A stretch of 64,000 bases of DNA from Thermanaeromonas toyohensis ToBE (GTDB lineage Bacteria; Bacillota; DSM-521; Neomoorellales; Neomoorellaceae), in contig NZ_LT838272.1 in NCBI RefSeq assembly GCF_900176005.1, positions 2,189,587 to 2,253,586 on the forward strand. Direction: 5' to 3'. Positions 55,168 to 63,996 of the stretch are shown piece after piece; the first letter of the stretch is position 1, and every line of letters begins with the position of its first letter. The translations under genes were made by a program, and so were the position numbers. The notes below the pieces were generated by a model. That model was not told the DNA's origin. It saw only the letters and a list, made by a program, of their open reading frames with translations, and ran no database searches.

Positions 55168-56145
55168 TTAGGCCAGACAGCAGCAGATATCGCGATAGAC
55201 AACTTTAAGCCCCCTTCTTTCGGCTAATCGCAAAACTGGTGCTGAAGGGTAGGCCACGGCGTTAACTCCGGCCAAAAGTGCATAAGTCTCCACGCGCTCT
55301 GCATACAATCCACCGGGCCTGGCGCAACCCAGACGCAAATTAGCTTCCGGTGCGGTAATCCTGGCAGCGGCCACTACCTTTATGGCGGAAGCCGGTTCTG
55401 GGGGAGTAACCTCCTCCATGGGAGTTCCAGGAAGGGGTTTGAGCACCACAAAAACTAGATCCTTGAGGCCTCGGTTCAAAACCCCGCATACCGCCTCTAA
55501 CTCTCCCTTTAGCCTTCCAAAGTACAGGCCCAGGATCACGTGGGGAATAACCTTGAGCCCCTGCTCAAGAAGGACATCTAAGGTGTTCCAGTAGGGAGCT
55601 GCTCCCTGGGCGACCCCACAGACACTACGGGCAGTCTCGTCATCACCGATGATATCTACCAGAACCCGATCGATACCAGAAGATTTCAGGGCCGCTGCAG
55701 TTGCTGGGTCGACAAACCCAGTATGGACTACAACCGTTAACCCCATATCTTTTAATTTAGAGAAGGCCTCCAAAAACGCTGTAAGCGGAACCCTTCCTCC
55801 AAGGTCGGACCCGCCGCTCACCAGTAAACCCATACATCCCCGTTCGGTTAACCGCTCCCCCAGTTCGACAAGCTCTCCGGGAGAGGATACATGGTACATA
55901 TCCTCCAGGATCTTCCCCCGGCAGTGGAGACACTGGAGTTCACACTTAGTACCGGTGAGGCTGATCGCTGGAAACATATACCTGTTATTCCGGAAAAAGC
56001 CGTTATCGAAGTATTTGGCCCCAGGAACGGCTACCACTAGTTCTGGGGGGAAATTCGTCTCGCGGACACGCCAAGCAGCGGCAAGGATCTCTTTAAGGGG
56101 CAGGTAAATAAGCTCGGCCAAAAGTTGGCGTAGTTCAGATCCCAC
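55168..56145 (-). CDS. Radical SAM protein, candidate lipoyl synthase subunit (LipS1/LipS2 pair)
   Basis: A 325-residue radical SAM enzyme. The cluster-binding motif is SLTGTKCELQCLHCRG (Cys about 68, 72, 75), followed by GLLVSGGSDLGGRVPL and a barrel ending in LRLGCARPGG and YRDICCCLA; the extra cysteines may hold an auxiliary Fe-S cluster as sulfur donor. Together with the next radical SAM gene and a lipoate ligase it matches the two-protein lipoyl synthase LipS1/LipS2 used by archaea and some anaerobes instead of LipA. Last gene of the operon; I cannot say which of the two subunits it is. Confidence 0.65.
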   Translation of the reverse strand: MGSELRQLLAELIYLPLKEILAAAWRVRETNFPPELVVAVPGAKYFDNGFFRNNRYMFPAISLTGTKCELQCLHCRGKILEDMYHVSSPGELVELGERLTERGCMGLLVSGGSDLGGRVPLTAFLEAFSKLKDMGLTVVVHTGFVDPATAAALKSSGIDRVLVDIIGDDETARSVCGVAQGAAPYWNTLDVLLEQGLKVIPHVILGLYFGRLKGELEAVCGVLNRGLKDLVFVVLKPLPGTPMEEVTPPEPASAIKVVAAARITAPEANLRLGCARPGGLYAERVETYALLAGVNAVAYPSAPVLRLAERRGLKVVYRDICCCLA

Positions 56146-56217
56146 TGTCAGCTCGCTTTTCCCCTTTCCGCGTTTTTCTTACGAAGTTATAAGCTGTAGC
56201 CTTTAGGGCCAAGGCCT

Positions 56218-57252
56218 CTACGCCCACAATTGTCTACGGATGAGGAACAGATCCCGTTCCTCGGGTGGGAAGGGGAAATTGCGTATGAATCCGGACGGCC
56301 GCTCGTTACCGTAAGGACGGTTGCAGGCGACGGTACGTCCATCCTTACCGGGACAACCTGAGGTCATGAAGGGTACGCCTGTACTTATAACCTCCTCCAG
56401 CAGCCCTTCCCCTATCCCGAAGTCCACAAGGCGCCCCGCAGAATTAAAGCGCATGCCTTCGAGCCTCGCCAGGCCCTCGTTGATGAGGTAACGGGCGAGC
56501 TGAATTCGGCGGTACCGCCCCAGAGAAGGCGGCCTGTGTCCTTGCATAAGGCTCCCCGGTTCGGGGAAAAAGCTGAAAAGATGGGTACGGGCGCCCAGGT
56601 CCTGGGCTCGCTGGATGGCGCCTACCAGCTCATATTCTGTTTCCCCCAGCCCTACAATCAGGTGAATCCCTACGCGCCCTGGACCGAAAACAGCAACTGC
56701 CTCTTCCACACCTACCCAGTACCGCTCCCAGCGGTGCGGACCCCTTACTCCCCTTCCCCGGAAAGCCTCAAAAAGCTCCTTTGTGGCACAGTCTATGGCG
56801 ATGCCTACCATATCTACACCGGCGGCCTTGAGATCTTCAAGCTCTTTCCTTCCCACACAAGTAGGAGTTATGAGGGCGCTGACCAAAAGGTTAGTCTCTT
56901 CTCTCATGCGGCCGGCAATATACAGTAGGTCCGGTAAGGCGCGCCGGTGGGTCTGCATGGCCACGCACACCCTTTCCAACCCCCGACCGTCGGCTTTAAC
57001 CCGGGCAATTACCTGCTCCAGGGAAACAACAGGCCAATCGACCCGGATGAATGATGGGTCCGTAACCGACTGCCTATTGCCGGCCAGACCGCAATAGGCG
57101 CAGCGACCGGCGCAACGCTCATTGTAAGTCAAAAGAAGGTTTAGGCCCCGAAGCCTGGCCTCACGGTGAAAAGACCCTTTAGCAAATCCCAAGGTGATGG
57201 CAGCAGCGGTACTGATCCTGACCCAGTAGGGGCTCGTACGGCTCACGTGCAA
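56218..57252 (-). CDS. Radical SAM protein, candidate lipoyl synthase subunit (LipS1/LipS2 pair)
   Basis: A 344-residue radical SAM protein of the biotin-synthase-like kind. The motif NERCAGRCAYCGLAG (Cys about 47, 51, 54) is followed by HLIVGLGETEYELVGAIQRA. The C-terminus has TSGCPGKDGRTVACNRPYGN, with two more conserved-looking Cys suited to an auxiliary cluster. Works presumably with the radical SAM protein encoded 72 bases downstream to insert two sulfurs into octanoyl-lysine. The next gene upstream is the LipT-like flavoprotein. Confidence 0.65.
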   Translation of the reverse strand: MHVSRTSPYWVRISTAAAITLGFAKGSFHREARLRGLNLLLTYNERCAGRCAYCGLAGNRQSVTDPSFIRVDWPVVSLEQVIARVKADGRGLERVCVAMQTHRRALPDLLYIAGRMREETNLLVSALITPTCVGRKELEDLKAAGVDMVGIAIDCATKELFEAFRGRGVRGPHRWERYWVGVEEAVAVFGPGRVGIHLIVGLGETEYELVGAIQRAQDLGARTHLFSFFPEPGSLMQGHRPPSLGRYRRIQLARYLINEGLARLEGMRFNSAGRLVDFGIGEGLLEEVISTGVPFMTSGCPGKDGRTVACNRPYGNERPSGFIRNFPFPPEERDLFLIRRQLWA

Positions 57253-57285
57253 TTTCTCCTTTCGCTTTATTTTCTGGAGCTTCCC

Positions 57286-58323
57286 TTACAACTGCCATAC
57301 CTCCCTCAAGAGAGAGGTAAGCGCCTGCGCATCTTCAGTCCATACGGCCTCCATGCGCCTGCGGTGCCTTACAGCCCGGAGCAACGGGGGCCCCAGGAAT
57401 TTTCGCCACTCCTCATCGTAGATTGACAGCGGGGTTGCCTCGCAGAAATACCGCACCATTGCCCGGCCCGCGAGCTCTCCGCTCTGCACGGCAAAAAGTA
57501 TCCCCGCGCCGGTTACCGGGTGCGTAAACCCACCGGCATCGCCGCACAGGATAACCCTGCCCGAACAGCATCTCCAGTACGGCCCGTTTACGGGTATGAA
57601 ACCTCCCGTGCGCCTGATAATCCTCCTCTTCTCCCACCCTAGAAATACGAGAAACTTACCCAGAAGCCCATGAAGGTCCGGCCGGCGCCCGTCCACTCCG
57701 CCCCCGGTCACCCCTACCCCAACATTAGCCGTAGACCCTTTAGGGAACACCCAGGCGTAGCCACCGAAAAAGGTGGGGTCAAAATACACCCGGGTTACCC
57801 TCAGCGGCTCCGGCACCTCTACCTCAACCTGGTAGGCCACCGCAAGCCTATGGGGTCGGTAACCCACGGCCCTGGCCACAATCGACCGCGGGCCGTCGGC
57901 CCCCACGACTACCCGCGTCTTTACAGTCAAAATCCTGCCTTCCTTTCTTACTATAACTTCATCTTCCGCTAAAGCCAGGGCGCAAGCATCCGTCCACAGC
58001 TCCGCCCCAGCCTCTACGGCCTGCTGGGCCAGGGTAGCATCAAACACTTCACGGCGGAGGAGATATCCCGGGGCGCGCACAGTAAAAGTCGTGCCATCGG
58101 GAAAAAGGGCTTCCATCCCTTCTACCCTCTGGGCCACCGCTTTCTCCGGGATTTCGACCTCTAGATCTATAAGAGCCGGGACGTATTCGGCACATTGGAC
58201 CGGGAGACCCGGCCTTCTTTTTCGTTCGACAATGAGGACCTTAAGACCTACATTGGCTGCTATCCGCGCGGCAGTGCTGCCTGCCGGTCCCGCTCCCACT
58301 ACTATAACATCGTACTCCCGCAT
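57286..58323 (-). CDS. Geranylgeranyl-reductase-like FAD protein (LipT-like)
   Basis: A 345-residue flavoprotein. GXGXXG is in VIVVGAGPAGSTAARIA (about 7-23), the second FAD motif in VVGADGPRSIVARAVG and the third in VILCGDAGGFTHPVTGAGI. The family includes archaeal geranylgeranyl reductases, but its place beside lplA and two radical SAM genes matches LipT, the proposed electron donor of the alternative lipoate assembly pathway in sHdr-containing bacteria. It abuts the ligase gene with no gap. Confidence 0.7.
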   Translation of the reverse strand: MREYDVIVVGAGPAGSTAARIAANVGLKVLIVERKRRPGLPVQCAEYVPALIDLEVEIPEKAVAQRVEGMEALFPDGTTFTVRAPGYLLRREVFDATLAQQAVEAGAELWTDACALALAEDEVIVRKEGRILTVKTRVVVGADGPRSIVARAVGYRPHRLAVAYQVEVEVPEPLRVTRVYFDPTFFGGYAWVFPKGSTANVGVGVTGGGVDGRRPDLHGLLGKFLVFLGWEKRRIIRRTGGFIPVNGPYWRCCSGRVILCGDAGGFTHPVTGAGILFAVQSGELAGRAMVRYFCEATPLSIYDEEWRKFLGPPLLRAVRHRRRMEAVWTEDAQALTSLLREVWQL

Positions 58324-59916
58324 CTAAACTCTCGCCTTCATATTCTTGCCCGGATGCGGCGCAAGCCTCGCCATAAGAAGCTCAAGGAGGTCCAGCTTAA
58401 GTGCCGTCTGGTTCTCAAAGCGCCCGGCATGGGCAGCGCCTTCCTGTTTCAATTCGTAGCAGGTAGAACTATCCAGGTCTACCAGAACGCCGGGTAGCCC
58501 TATGCGCTCGAAGTCGCGCCTGTGCTTAGTGAGGAAGGCCTCGCAGCAGCTCCCGAGGAAGGCGGGAACGCCTTCACTTTTTAGGCGCCGCAGGACCCGG
58601 GAAAGCATCTCGTAGTTCTGGATGGTCACCGGTTTTAGGCCGTATTCAAGGGCCAAGCGGTAGGCCTCGCCCACATCACATTGACCGCAGAGGCTGCACC
58701 CCTGGCGAAAGCGGTAACGGCAGGTGAAAAGCTTGGCGCAGTATGGAAGGAGCACTACCGGCGCGGTGGTGATGCCCGCAAGGGGCCCTACCACGGTGCT
58801 CACGTCATTTACCCGGTCGGCCGGGATCCCCCAGGCAGGATAATCCTTCTTGCTTAATGCATCACAGAGTACGGAGGTAAAGTCGGCAACGGTTATGCCT
58901 GGAAGGCGCGCCCGGCTCCTGTGAAAAAACTCCCGCACTGCACTAGCCGCCGCATCCGCAGAGGCCTCTATCCCTCTGAGACTTGCTTCCAGATCGTAGA
59001 TCGCCCGGCGGGGGTGGGCGAAGAAATCGCCGGTGAAATAGACAGCCTCGACCCGCCCCTTATCAGCAGTCAATACCAGGGAGCAACGTAAGAAACCGCC
59101 ACGGGTCTTGCGTCCTGCTTTAAGTACCAGCTTGTCCCCCGGCGTCCTCACCGCGTTGATCCAATCGTCGGATTTAAAATAGGGCAGGCGATGGGCTAGC
59201 AGCGTTTCCTCGTAGTCAGTCAGCCCCGCGGGGACCAGGTTCATCTTGAGCTCCCTGGCTAATTCCTCCGCGATGGCTTCCTTTATGGTGTTCAAGGGTG
59301 GTACCCGGCCCAGCTCCCATTTGAGGCAGGTAACCCGCTCCTTAAGGGAATTTATCTCCTTGGCCTTGAGCTTCTCGGTAGGGATCTTGAGAACCTTAAG
59401 CATGGTTTCCACATCGAAATCCACCAGGAGTGTTCCCTGGTAAAGAAGAGCGCCGTGCAGTTCGGTCCCACCGGTCCCTGAGATCTTCCGTCCCCTCACC
59501 TCGATGTCGTTTCGTGGACGATAGGCGGCCGGTACCCCCAGTTTCACCAAGGCCCTGGCCACCGCACCGCAAACCTGCGCGTACAGGCGCTCTATCTTAC
59601 GCTCAAGGCGGGGGTTATCGCAGGTGGTAACTATCTCCCATCCGAGCTGAAGCGAATCCCAGTAAAGGGCGCCACCTCCCGTCAGGCGCCGGTTTACCTC
59701 TATGCCATGGCGCTCGCAGAACCCAAGCCTTACTTCCTGCTCTACTACCTGGTGATAACCGACCAGGACACAAGGCGGGTCGAACTGCAAGAAGCGGAGG
59801 GTATCCGGGATGGCACCCTCGGACCTGGCAATGAGCAAAACCTCGTCCAAGGCCATATTCTCGGCCGCCGTCCTCACACCTGTGTCCAGAAGCCTCCATT
59901 CCGAATGCATGATCAC
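58324..59916 (-). CDS. Lipoate-protein ligase (LplA-LplB) fused to DUF116
   Basis: A 530-residue three-part protein. Residues about 1-240 are a lipoate/octanoate ligase with EVNRRLTGGGALYWD (the RRxxGGGA motif) and the catalytic Lys in RGRKISGTGG. About 245-345 is an LplB-like accessory domain (LVLKAGRKTRGGFLRCSLVL). About 365-515 is a DUF116 domain with CAKLFTCRYRFRQGCSLCGQ, followed by CDVGEAYRLALEYGLKPV and FLGSCCEAFL, whose cysteines could bind an Fe-S cluster. The start is a GTG overlapping the hdrA stop, or the ATG six bases later. It is expected to lipoylate or octanoylate a GcvH/LbpA-like protein not present in the window. Confidence 0.85.
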   Translation of the reverse strand: MIMHSEWRLLDTGVRTAAENMALDEVLLIARSEGAIPDTLRFLQFDPPCVLVGYHQVVEQEVRLGFCERHGIEVNRRLTGGGALYWDSLQLGWEIVTTCDNPRLERKIERLYAQVCGAVARALVKLGVPAAYRPRNDIEVRGRKISGTGGTELHGALLYQGTLLVDFDVETMLKVLKIPTEKLKAKEINSLKERVTCLKWELGRVPPLNTIKEAIAEELARELKMNLVPAGLTDYEETLLAHRLPYFKSDDWINAVRTPGDKLVLKAGRKTRGGFLRCSLVLTADKGRVEAVYFTGDFFAHPRRAIYDLEASLRGIEASADAAASAVREFFHRSRARLPGITVADFTSVLCDALSKKDYPAWGIPADRVNDVSTVVGPLAGITTAPVVLLPYCAKLFTCRYRFRQGCSLCGQCDVGEAYRLALEYGLKPVTIQNYEMLSRVLRRLKSEGVPAFLGSCCEAFLTKHRRDFERIGLPGVLVDLDSSTCYELKQEGAAHAGRFENQTALKLDLLELLMARLAPHPGKNMKARV

Positions 59917-62705
59917 CGACCTGCCTTATCCACCGTCTTTAAGCTAGCCAGAAAACCCTGCACCTCTTGGACAAGCTCTCCTGGATTGCAGGGACCGGCG
60001 GTGGCAAACTTTATCTTGTGCGCATCAAGCCCAGCTTCGGCAAGTCTCTGGCGTAACCCTTCCACCCTTTGAGCTGTCCGCTCAGTTCCGTACACATGTT
60101 GGCAGGCGCGGCGGCGGCAGCCCACTACCATAACGCCGGACGCTCCCCGCTCTAGCATAGCCAGCACCGTCTCCATATCCACAGAGCCAGCGCAGGGAAC
60201 CGGCACCCAGGCAACATTTTCGGGTAAACCTAAGGCCCTTTCTTTCGCTTCTTTGAGGGAACGCCAGGCTGAGTGACGGCACAGAAAGGCCACTACACCT
60301 TTCCCGTCAACCCCGATGATCTCCATAAGGCTCGCGGGTGTCATATGGCCAGAGGCCTCCAAACCCCTGGCGGGGCATTCGGCTGCGCAAAGGCCGCAGC
60401 CCCAGCAGGACTTCTGGTATACCCGAACCTTACCCTCCACCGTTACTGCTCCGTGGGGGCAGGTACGTACGCAGGTAAGACAGGCGGCGCAGTAACCAGC
60501 CTCACGCTGGCTTGCGGTGTCCTTAAAATCACTCTGCGCTCCATACACTGTACCCACGGCAACCATGAGTGCAGCCCGCGCAGCCAGCAGAGCCTGCTCC
60601 CGGGCGACCTCCGGGTTCTCGGGAGCAAGGGCAGCTCCCGCCAGGAAGACCCCACGACGGGAAGTAACAACACCTCCTTGGAAGATCCCATCGTCCACGT
60701 TCGCCGAAACGCGCAAAGCCACTGCCTGCCAGATTTGCTGGGCTTCCGGAGGCAAGGATAACTCTTCCCCCACAATAAGCGCTGAAGGAAAAAGCTTAAC
60801 CTCCTCTGGCCGGCCTTCCACAGAGGTGGTGGGGTCGACAAAAATGAGGTTTTTCCCATCCCAGGCGGGATGACCTGCGGGCTTAACGAAAATCACTCCT
60901 GCCTCCCGTAGTCTCCCATACAGGGCTTCCAGGTGAGGGGCGGCCCCTACCTTCACCTGCTGGGCGAGGTAGTAGATTTTCACCTTTGATCCCAGGTTAT
61001 CCCGTACAGCACGGACGTTTTCCAGGGCCAGAGCGTGTACCGCCGGAGGAGAACTGCTATTTACATCCAGCCAAAATACCACCGGCCCGCCCGTCTCCGG
61101 AACGGAAAATGACCCAGTGACAAGGTCCCTGGCGATCTCAGCCTGGGTCGTTGCCGGTACCGGCGCGCAGCTTACAAACCGCGGGGCTAGGATAACGGCC
61201 TTAAGTTTAACCACCCTAACTCCCTGGCCCAGTACCCTAACCCAGGCCTCAAAGTCCCCCGGCTCTCCGTTAAGCTTAATTAACTCCGCGCCCTCCCACA
61301 GTATAAAGCCTCTTCGCCCCCCCACTTCCCGCCAAAGCTCCTTGAGTATAAGGCTTGTAGGGTCGACTGGGTCCCAATTGCCACTGTCGGCGAGCATGAG
61401 GACGGAACAACCCGCGGCGAGCACCTCACGGGCAATGAGCAACCCTGAAGGTCCGCTTCCCCAGATCAGCACGTCAGCAGCATGCTCCTGGGAGTGGGCA
61501 ATTCTACCACTTGCCCCGGACCGAAGGATGCTTTCAGCTGCCTGCTCACCCGCCGCGCGCCCGTCCAGTACCGCTGTCTTGATGTCCATGGGGCAGCGGC
61601 AAGAGCCGGCTAGGAAAACCCCTTCCCGCTCCTGCTGCCAGAAACCGCTAATTTGGCGCGCCTTTAGAATGCCAGGAAGGGGATTGTCTAGGGACGGAGC
61701 CAGGCCCACACTGAGCACTATATGATCAAACTCACTAGTCTCAAGCCTTCCGACCTCGAGGTCCTCAAAGCGGAGGAGAAGGCCGGCCTCCCCTTTTCTC
61801 ACCTCTGCAGGAAGGCCGCGCACAAAGCGGAGGCCATAAGTTCTAAGCTCCTCGCACACCTCCTCATCCCGCCGGTTTCTAAGCTGCAGGTCCATATAAA
61901 AGATCGCGGCCTCATCTACCAGCCCTAGGGTATACAGGCGCAAGAGTAGGCGAAGGCTTACCCCGCAACAGAAGCGCGAACAGTAGTCCCGCTTGAGCTT
62001 TCGCGAGCGCGAACCAGCACACTGGACAAAGGCCCACCGCCTACCCGTGAGAGCTTGCCAATCCTCGGCGGCAAGAAGCCGTTCTAGCTCCAGGGTGGTC
62101 AGGACCTCTGGATAACGACCCCAGCCGTACTCGGGAAGAAGGTCAGGCTCAGGTGAGATAGCGCCGGTCGCCACTACAATGGCCTTCGCTTCCGCGGTTC
62201 CGACTTCATCTGCCCCCACCTTTACGGCACCCTGAGGGCACACTTCAGCACAGACCCGGCAGCCTCCATTGTATGCTCTGCACCTGTGGCGTCGGATAAT
62301 GAGGCCCTGCCGGGTACGGCGTGGGAGCACACTGATAGCCTTCTCCGGGCAGGCTTCAATGCACCTGCCGCAGAAGGTACAGAGACGGGAGTCTATGGAA
62401 GGAGAGGTTCCTATTAGGCGGATCTTAAAGTCGCCCACCGTACCACGTACCTCACCGGCATAAGAACCGGTCAGCACCTGGATAAGGCTTAGAGACTCAA
62501 GCTCATCAATAAGCTCGAATCCCAGACATATATTGCAGGAACTGCACTCCTCGCCTGCCTTGCAGGCATATTCAGCCCAACGGCCGCCGATAAAAGCCTC
62601 TTTTTCCACCAAAAGGACTCTAAGACCATAAGAGGCGGCGCTTACTGCCGCGGCCATACCGGCTGGCCCTCCGCCGAGCACCAGGACATCGCAGGTATAA
62701 CGCAA
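59913..62705 (-). CDS. hdrA: Heterodisulfide reductase subunit A-like protein with MvhD domain
   Basis: A 930-residue flavo-iron-sulfur protein. It has an FAD Rossmann motif LGGGPAGMAAAVSAASYG (10-27), then CSSCNIC, two ferredoxin clusters (CTFCGRCIEACP; CRAYNGGCRVCAEVCP), and the YCSRFCCGVS cysteines. A second Rossmann-like unit follows from about 415 (VLIWGSGPSGLLIAREVL). Two more clusters (CAACLTCVRTCP; CWGCGLCAAECP, about 740-790) precede an MvhD-type domain from about 804 (VVAFLCRHSAWRS, VPCAGSV, VVGCRRRACQHVYG). HdrA carries the bifurcating or central flavin; the fused MvhD would link to a hydrogenase, formate dehydrogenase or other donor. Confidence 0.9.
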   Translation of the reverse strand: MRYTCDVLVLGGGPAGMAAAVSAASYGLRVLLVEKEAFIGGRWAEYACKAGEECSSCNICLGFELIDELESLSLIQVLTGSYAGEVRGTVGDFKIRLIGTSPSIDSRLCTFCGRCIEACPEKAISVLPRRTRQGLIIRRHRCRAYNGGCRVCAEVCPQGAVKVGADEVGTAEAKAIVVATGAISPEPDLLPEYGWGRYPEVLTTLELERLLAAEDWQALTGRRWAFVQCAGSRSRKLKRDYCSRFCCGVSLRLLLRLYTLGLVDEAAIFYMDLQLRNRRDEEVCEELRTYGLRFVRGLPAEVRKGEAGLLLRFEDLEVGRLETSEFDHIVLSVGLAPSLDNPLPGILKARQISGFWQQEREGVFLAGSCRCPMDIKTAVLDGRAAGEQAAESILRSGASGRIAHSQEHAADVLIWGSGPSGLLIAREVLAAGCSVLMLADSGNWDPVDPTSLILKELWREVGGRRGFILWEGAELIKLNGEPGDFEAWVRVLGQGVRVVKLKAVILAPRFVSCAPVPATTQAEIARDLVTGSFSVPETGGPVVFWLDVNSSSPPAVHALALENVRAVRDNLGSKVKIYYLAQQVKVGAAPHLEALYGRLREAGVIFVKPAGHPAWDGKNLIFVDPTTSVEGRPEEVKLFPSALIVGEELSLPPEAQQIWQAVALRVSANVDDGIFQGGVVTSRRGVFLAGAALAPENPEVAREQALLAARAALMVAVGTVYGAQSDFKDTASQREAGYCAACLTCVRTCPHGAVTVEGKVRVYQKSCWGCGLCAAECPARGLEASGHMTPASLMEIIGVDGKGVVAFLCRHSAWRSLKEAKERALGLPENVAWVPVPCAGSVDMETVLAMLERGASGVMVVGCRRRACQHVYGTERTAQRVEGLRQRLAEAGLDAHKIKFATAGPCNPGELVQEVQGFLASLKTVDKAGR

Positions 62706-62710
62706 GGGCT

Positions 62711-63568
62711 TTACACCCCCAATTTTTCAAGCACGCTGTCCACAGGGACCTGGTTTAGCTCCAGGCCCAGCTCATCGGGGCTAAGTCCCAAACTTAAGCC
62801 CATGAGCTGGGGCAAATAGAGCACGGGCAATTCAGCTTCGCCCTGCCCAGCGCAGAGCGCTATCCCGCAGGCCGGACAGGCCACCACTATGCAGTCCGCT
62901 CCTGCACATAAGGCCTGTTCCACCTTGGCCGCTGACATCTTGGCCATTAGGTCTGGCCTTAGAGCCATTAATCCTCCTCCGCAGCAGTCCTCTTTCCCCT
63001 CATAATCAATACTCTCCGCTCCGGTGGCCTCCACCAGCCGGTCCAGGACCCCTTGGCGGCCAGACCACCCGTAGCCCTCCAACCCGTAGGCGCGATATGT
63101 TTCCGAAGGCCGGGCGAAGTGGCAGCCCTCATGTACGGCCACCTTAAGCCCTGCCAAGGGCCGACGCACCAGCTTCCCGAAATCAAGCCCCGCCAGGACC
63201 CGCAACAAATGCAGTACGCGGATCCCCCCTTGGTAGCTAAAACCTGCCATTTCTAACTTCTGCCGTAGCTTACGCCCAAGACTCCCATTACCCGCCAGTA
63301 ACAGGTCCGCCTCCATGAGGTTAGAAGCGCAAGCGTTGCACAGGGTCATGATAGGGATGTCCTTATCTTTAACCTGAACAAGGTTATAGGCCGCAATTAA
63401 GAGGGCCGCGTTCCTGTCTAAGCTTTTAATGGGATAACCACAACAACGAAAACCAGGTACTTCTATGAGCTCTACCCCCAAGAAATCCATGAGTTTCCTG
63501 GCCGCCAGCTCATACCCCAGGGTCCTGACCGGGGCACTGCAGCCGGGAAAAAAGGCGAAGCGCCTCAT
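62711..63568 (-). CDS. hdrB: Heterodisulfide reductase subunit B-like protein
   Basis: A 285-residue CCG-domain protein. The first unit has FRCCGYPIKS then TLCNACASNL; the second has HEGCHFARPSE, EDCCGGGLM and VACPACGIAL. These cysteines form the non-cubane clusters that reduce disulfides in HdrB. Overlaps hdrC (ATGA) and is five bases ahead of hdrA. Subunit B decides substrate choice, so it could act on a lipoyl disulfide. Confidence 0.92.
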   Translation of the reverse strand: MRRFAFFPGCSAPVRTLGYELAARKLMDFLGVELIEVPGFRCCGYPIKSLDRNAALLIAAYNLVQVKDKDIPIMTLCNACASNLMEADLLLAGNGSLGRKLRQKLEMAGFSYQGGIRVLHLLRVLAGLDFGKLVRRPLAGLKVAVHEGCHFARPSETYRAYGLEGYGWSGRQGVLDRLVEATGAESIDYEGKEDCCGGGLMALRPDLMAKMSAAKVEQALCAGADCIVVACPACGIALCAGQGEAELPVLYLPQLMGLSLGLSPDELGLELNQVPVDSVLEKLGV

Positions 63569-63996
63569 CCCTCCTCACTCCCCGCCAGGCCCGCGGCCCT
63601 TATGATGCCGGCAAGTCTTCCCACTTCCTCATCCAGGGGCGGTAGCCCCAGCTCTTGGCGGTACTCGTTATGAAACTCATCCACCGGGTAGATCCGACCC
63701 TCATCAACTAGTACCTGAATAACCTGTTCCAGACCCTCCGGAGCGAACCCTCTTCTAAAGGCCCGGTTTTTAAGCTCCAGGATAACCTCGGCCGTCTTGA
63801 CCTCCTCCGGGCACCTTTCCTGGCAGGTCAAGCACTCCAAGCAGTACCAGAGCTTAGGCTCCTGCGCGGCTTCCTCCTCCCGCCCCAATTGTATCAGCCT
63901 TATATACCGCCGCGGATTGTAATCTGCGTCCAGGGCGGCTACCGGACAGCCGGAGGTACACTTGGCACACTGATAGCAAACCATTTTACTTTTCAT
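63565..63996 (-). CDS. hdrC: Heterodisulfide reductase subunit C-like protein
   Basis: A 143-residue ferredoxin-like protein with two four-cysteine motifs, CYQCAKCTSGCP (8-19) and CLECLTCQERCP, and the FDPR-like YNPRRYIRLIQLGREEEA link between. It passes electrons from HdrA to HdrB. The ATG is four bases from the window edge; its ribosome-binding site and the operon promoter lie outside, and a longer N-terminus cannot be excluded. Confidence 0.88.
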   Translation of the reverse strand: MKSKMVCYQCAKCTSGCPVAALDADYNPRRYIRLIQLGREEEAAQEPKLWYCLECLTCQERCPEEVKTAEVILELKNRAFRRGFAPEGLEQVIQVLVDEGRIYPVDEFHNEYRQELGLPPLDEEVGRLAGIIRAAGLAGSEEG

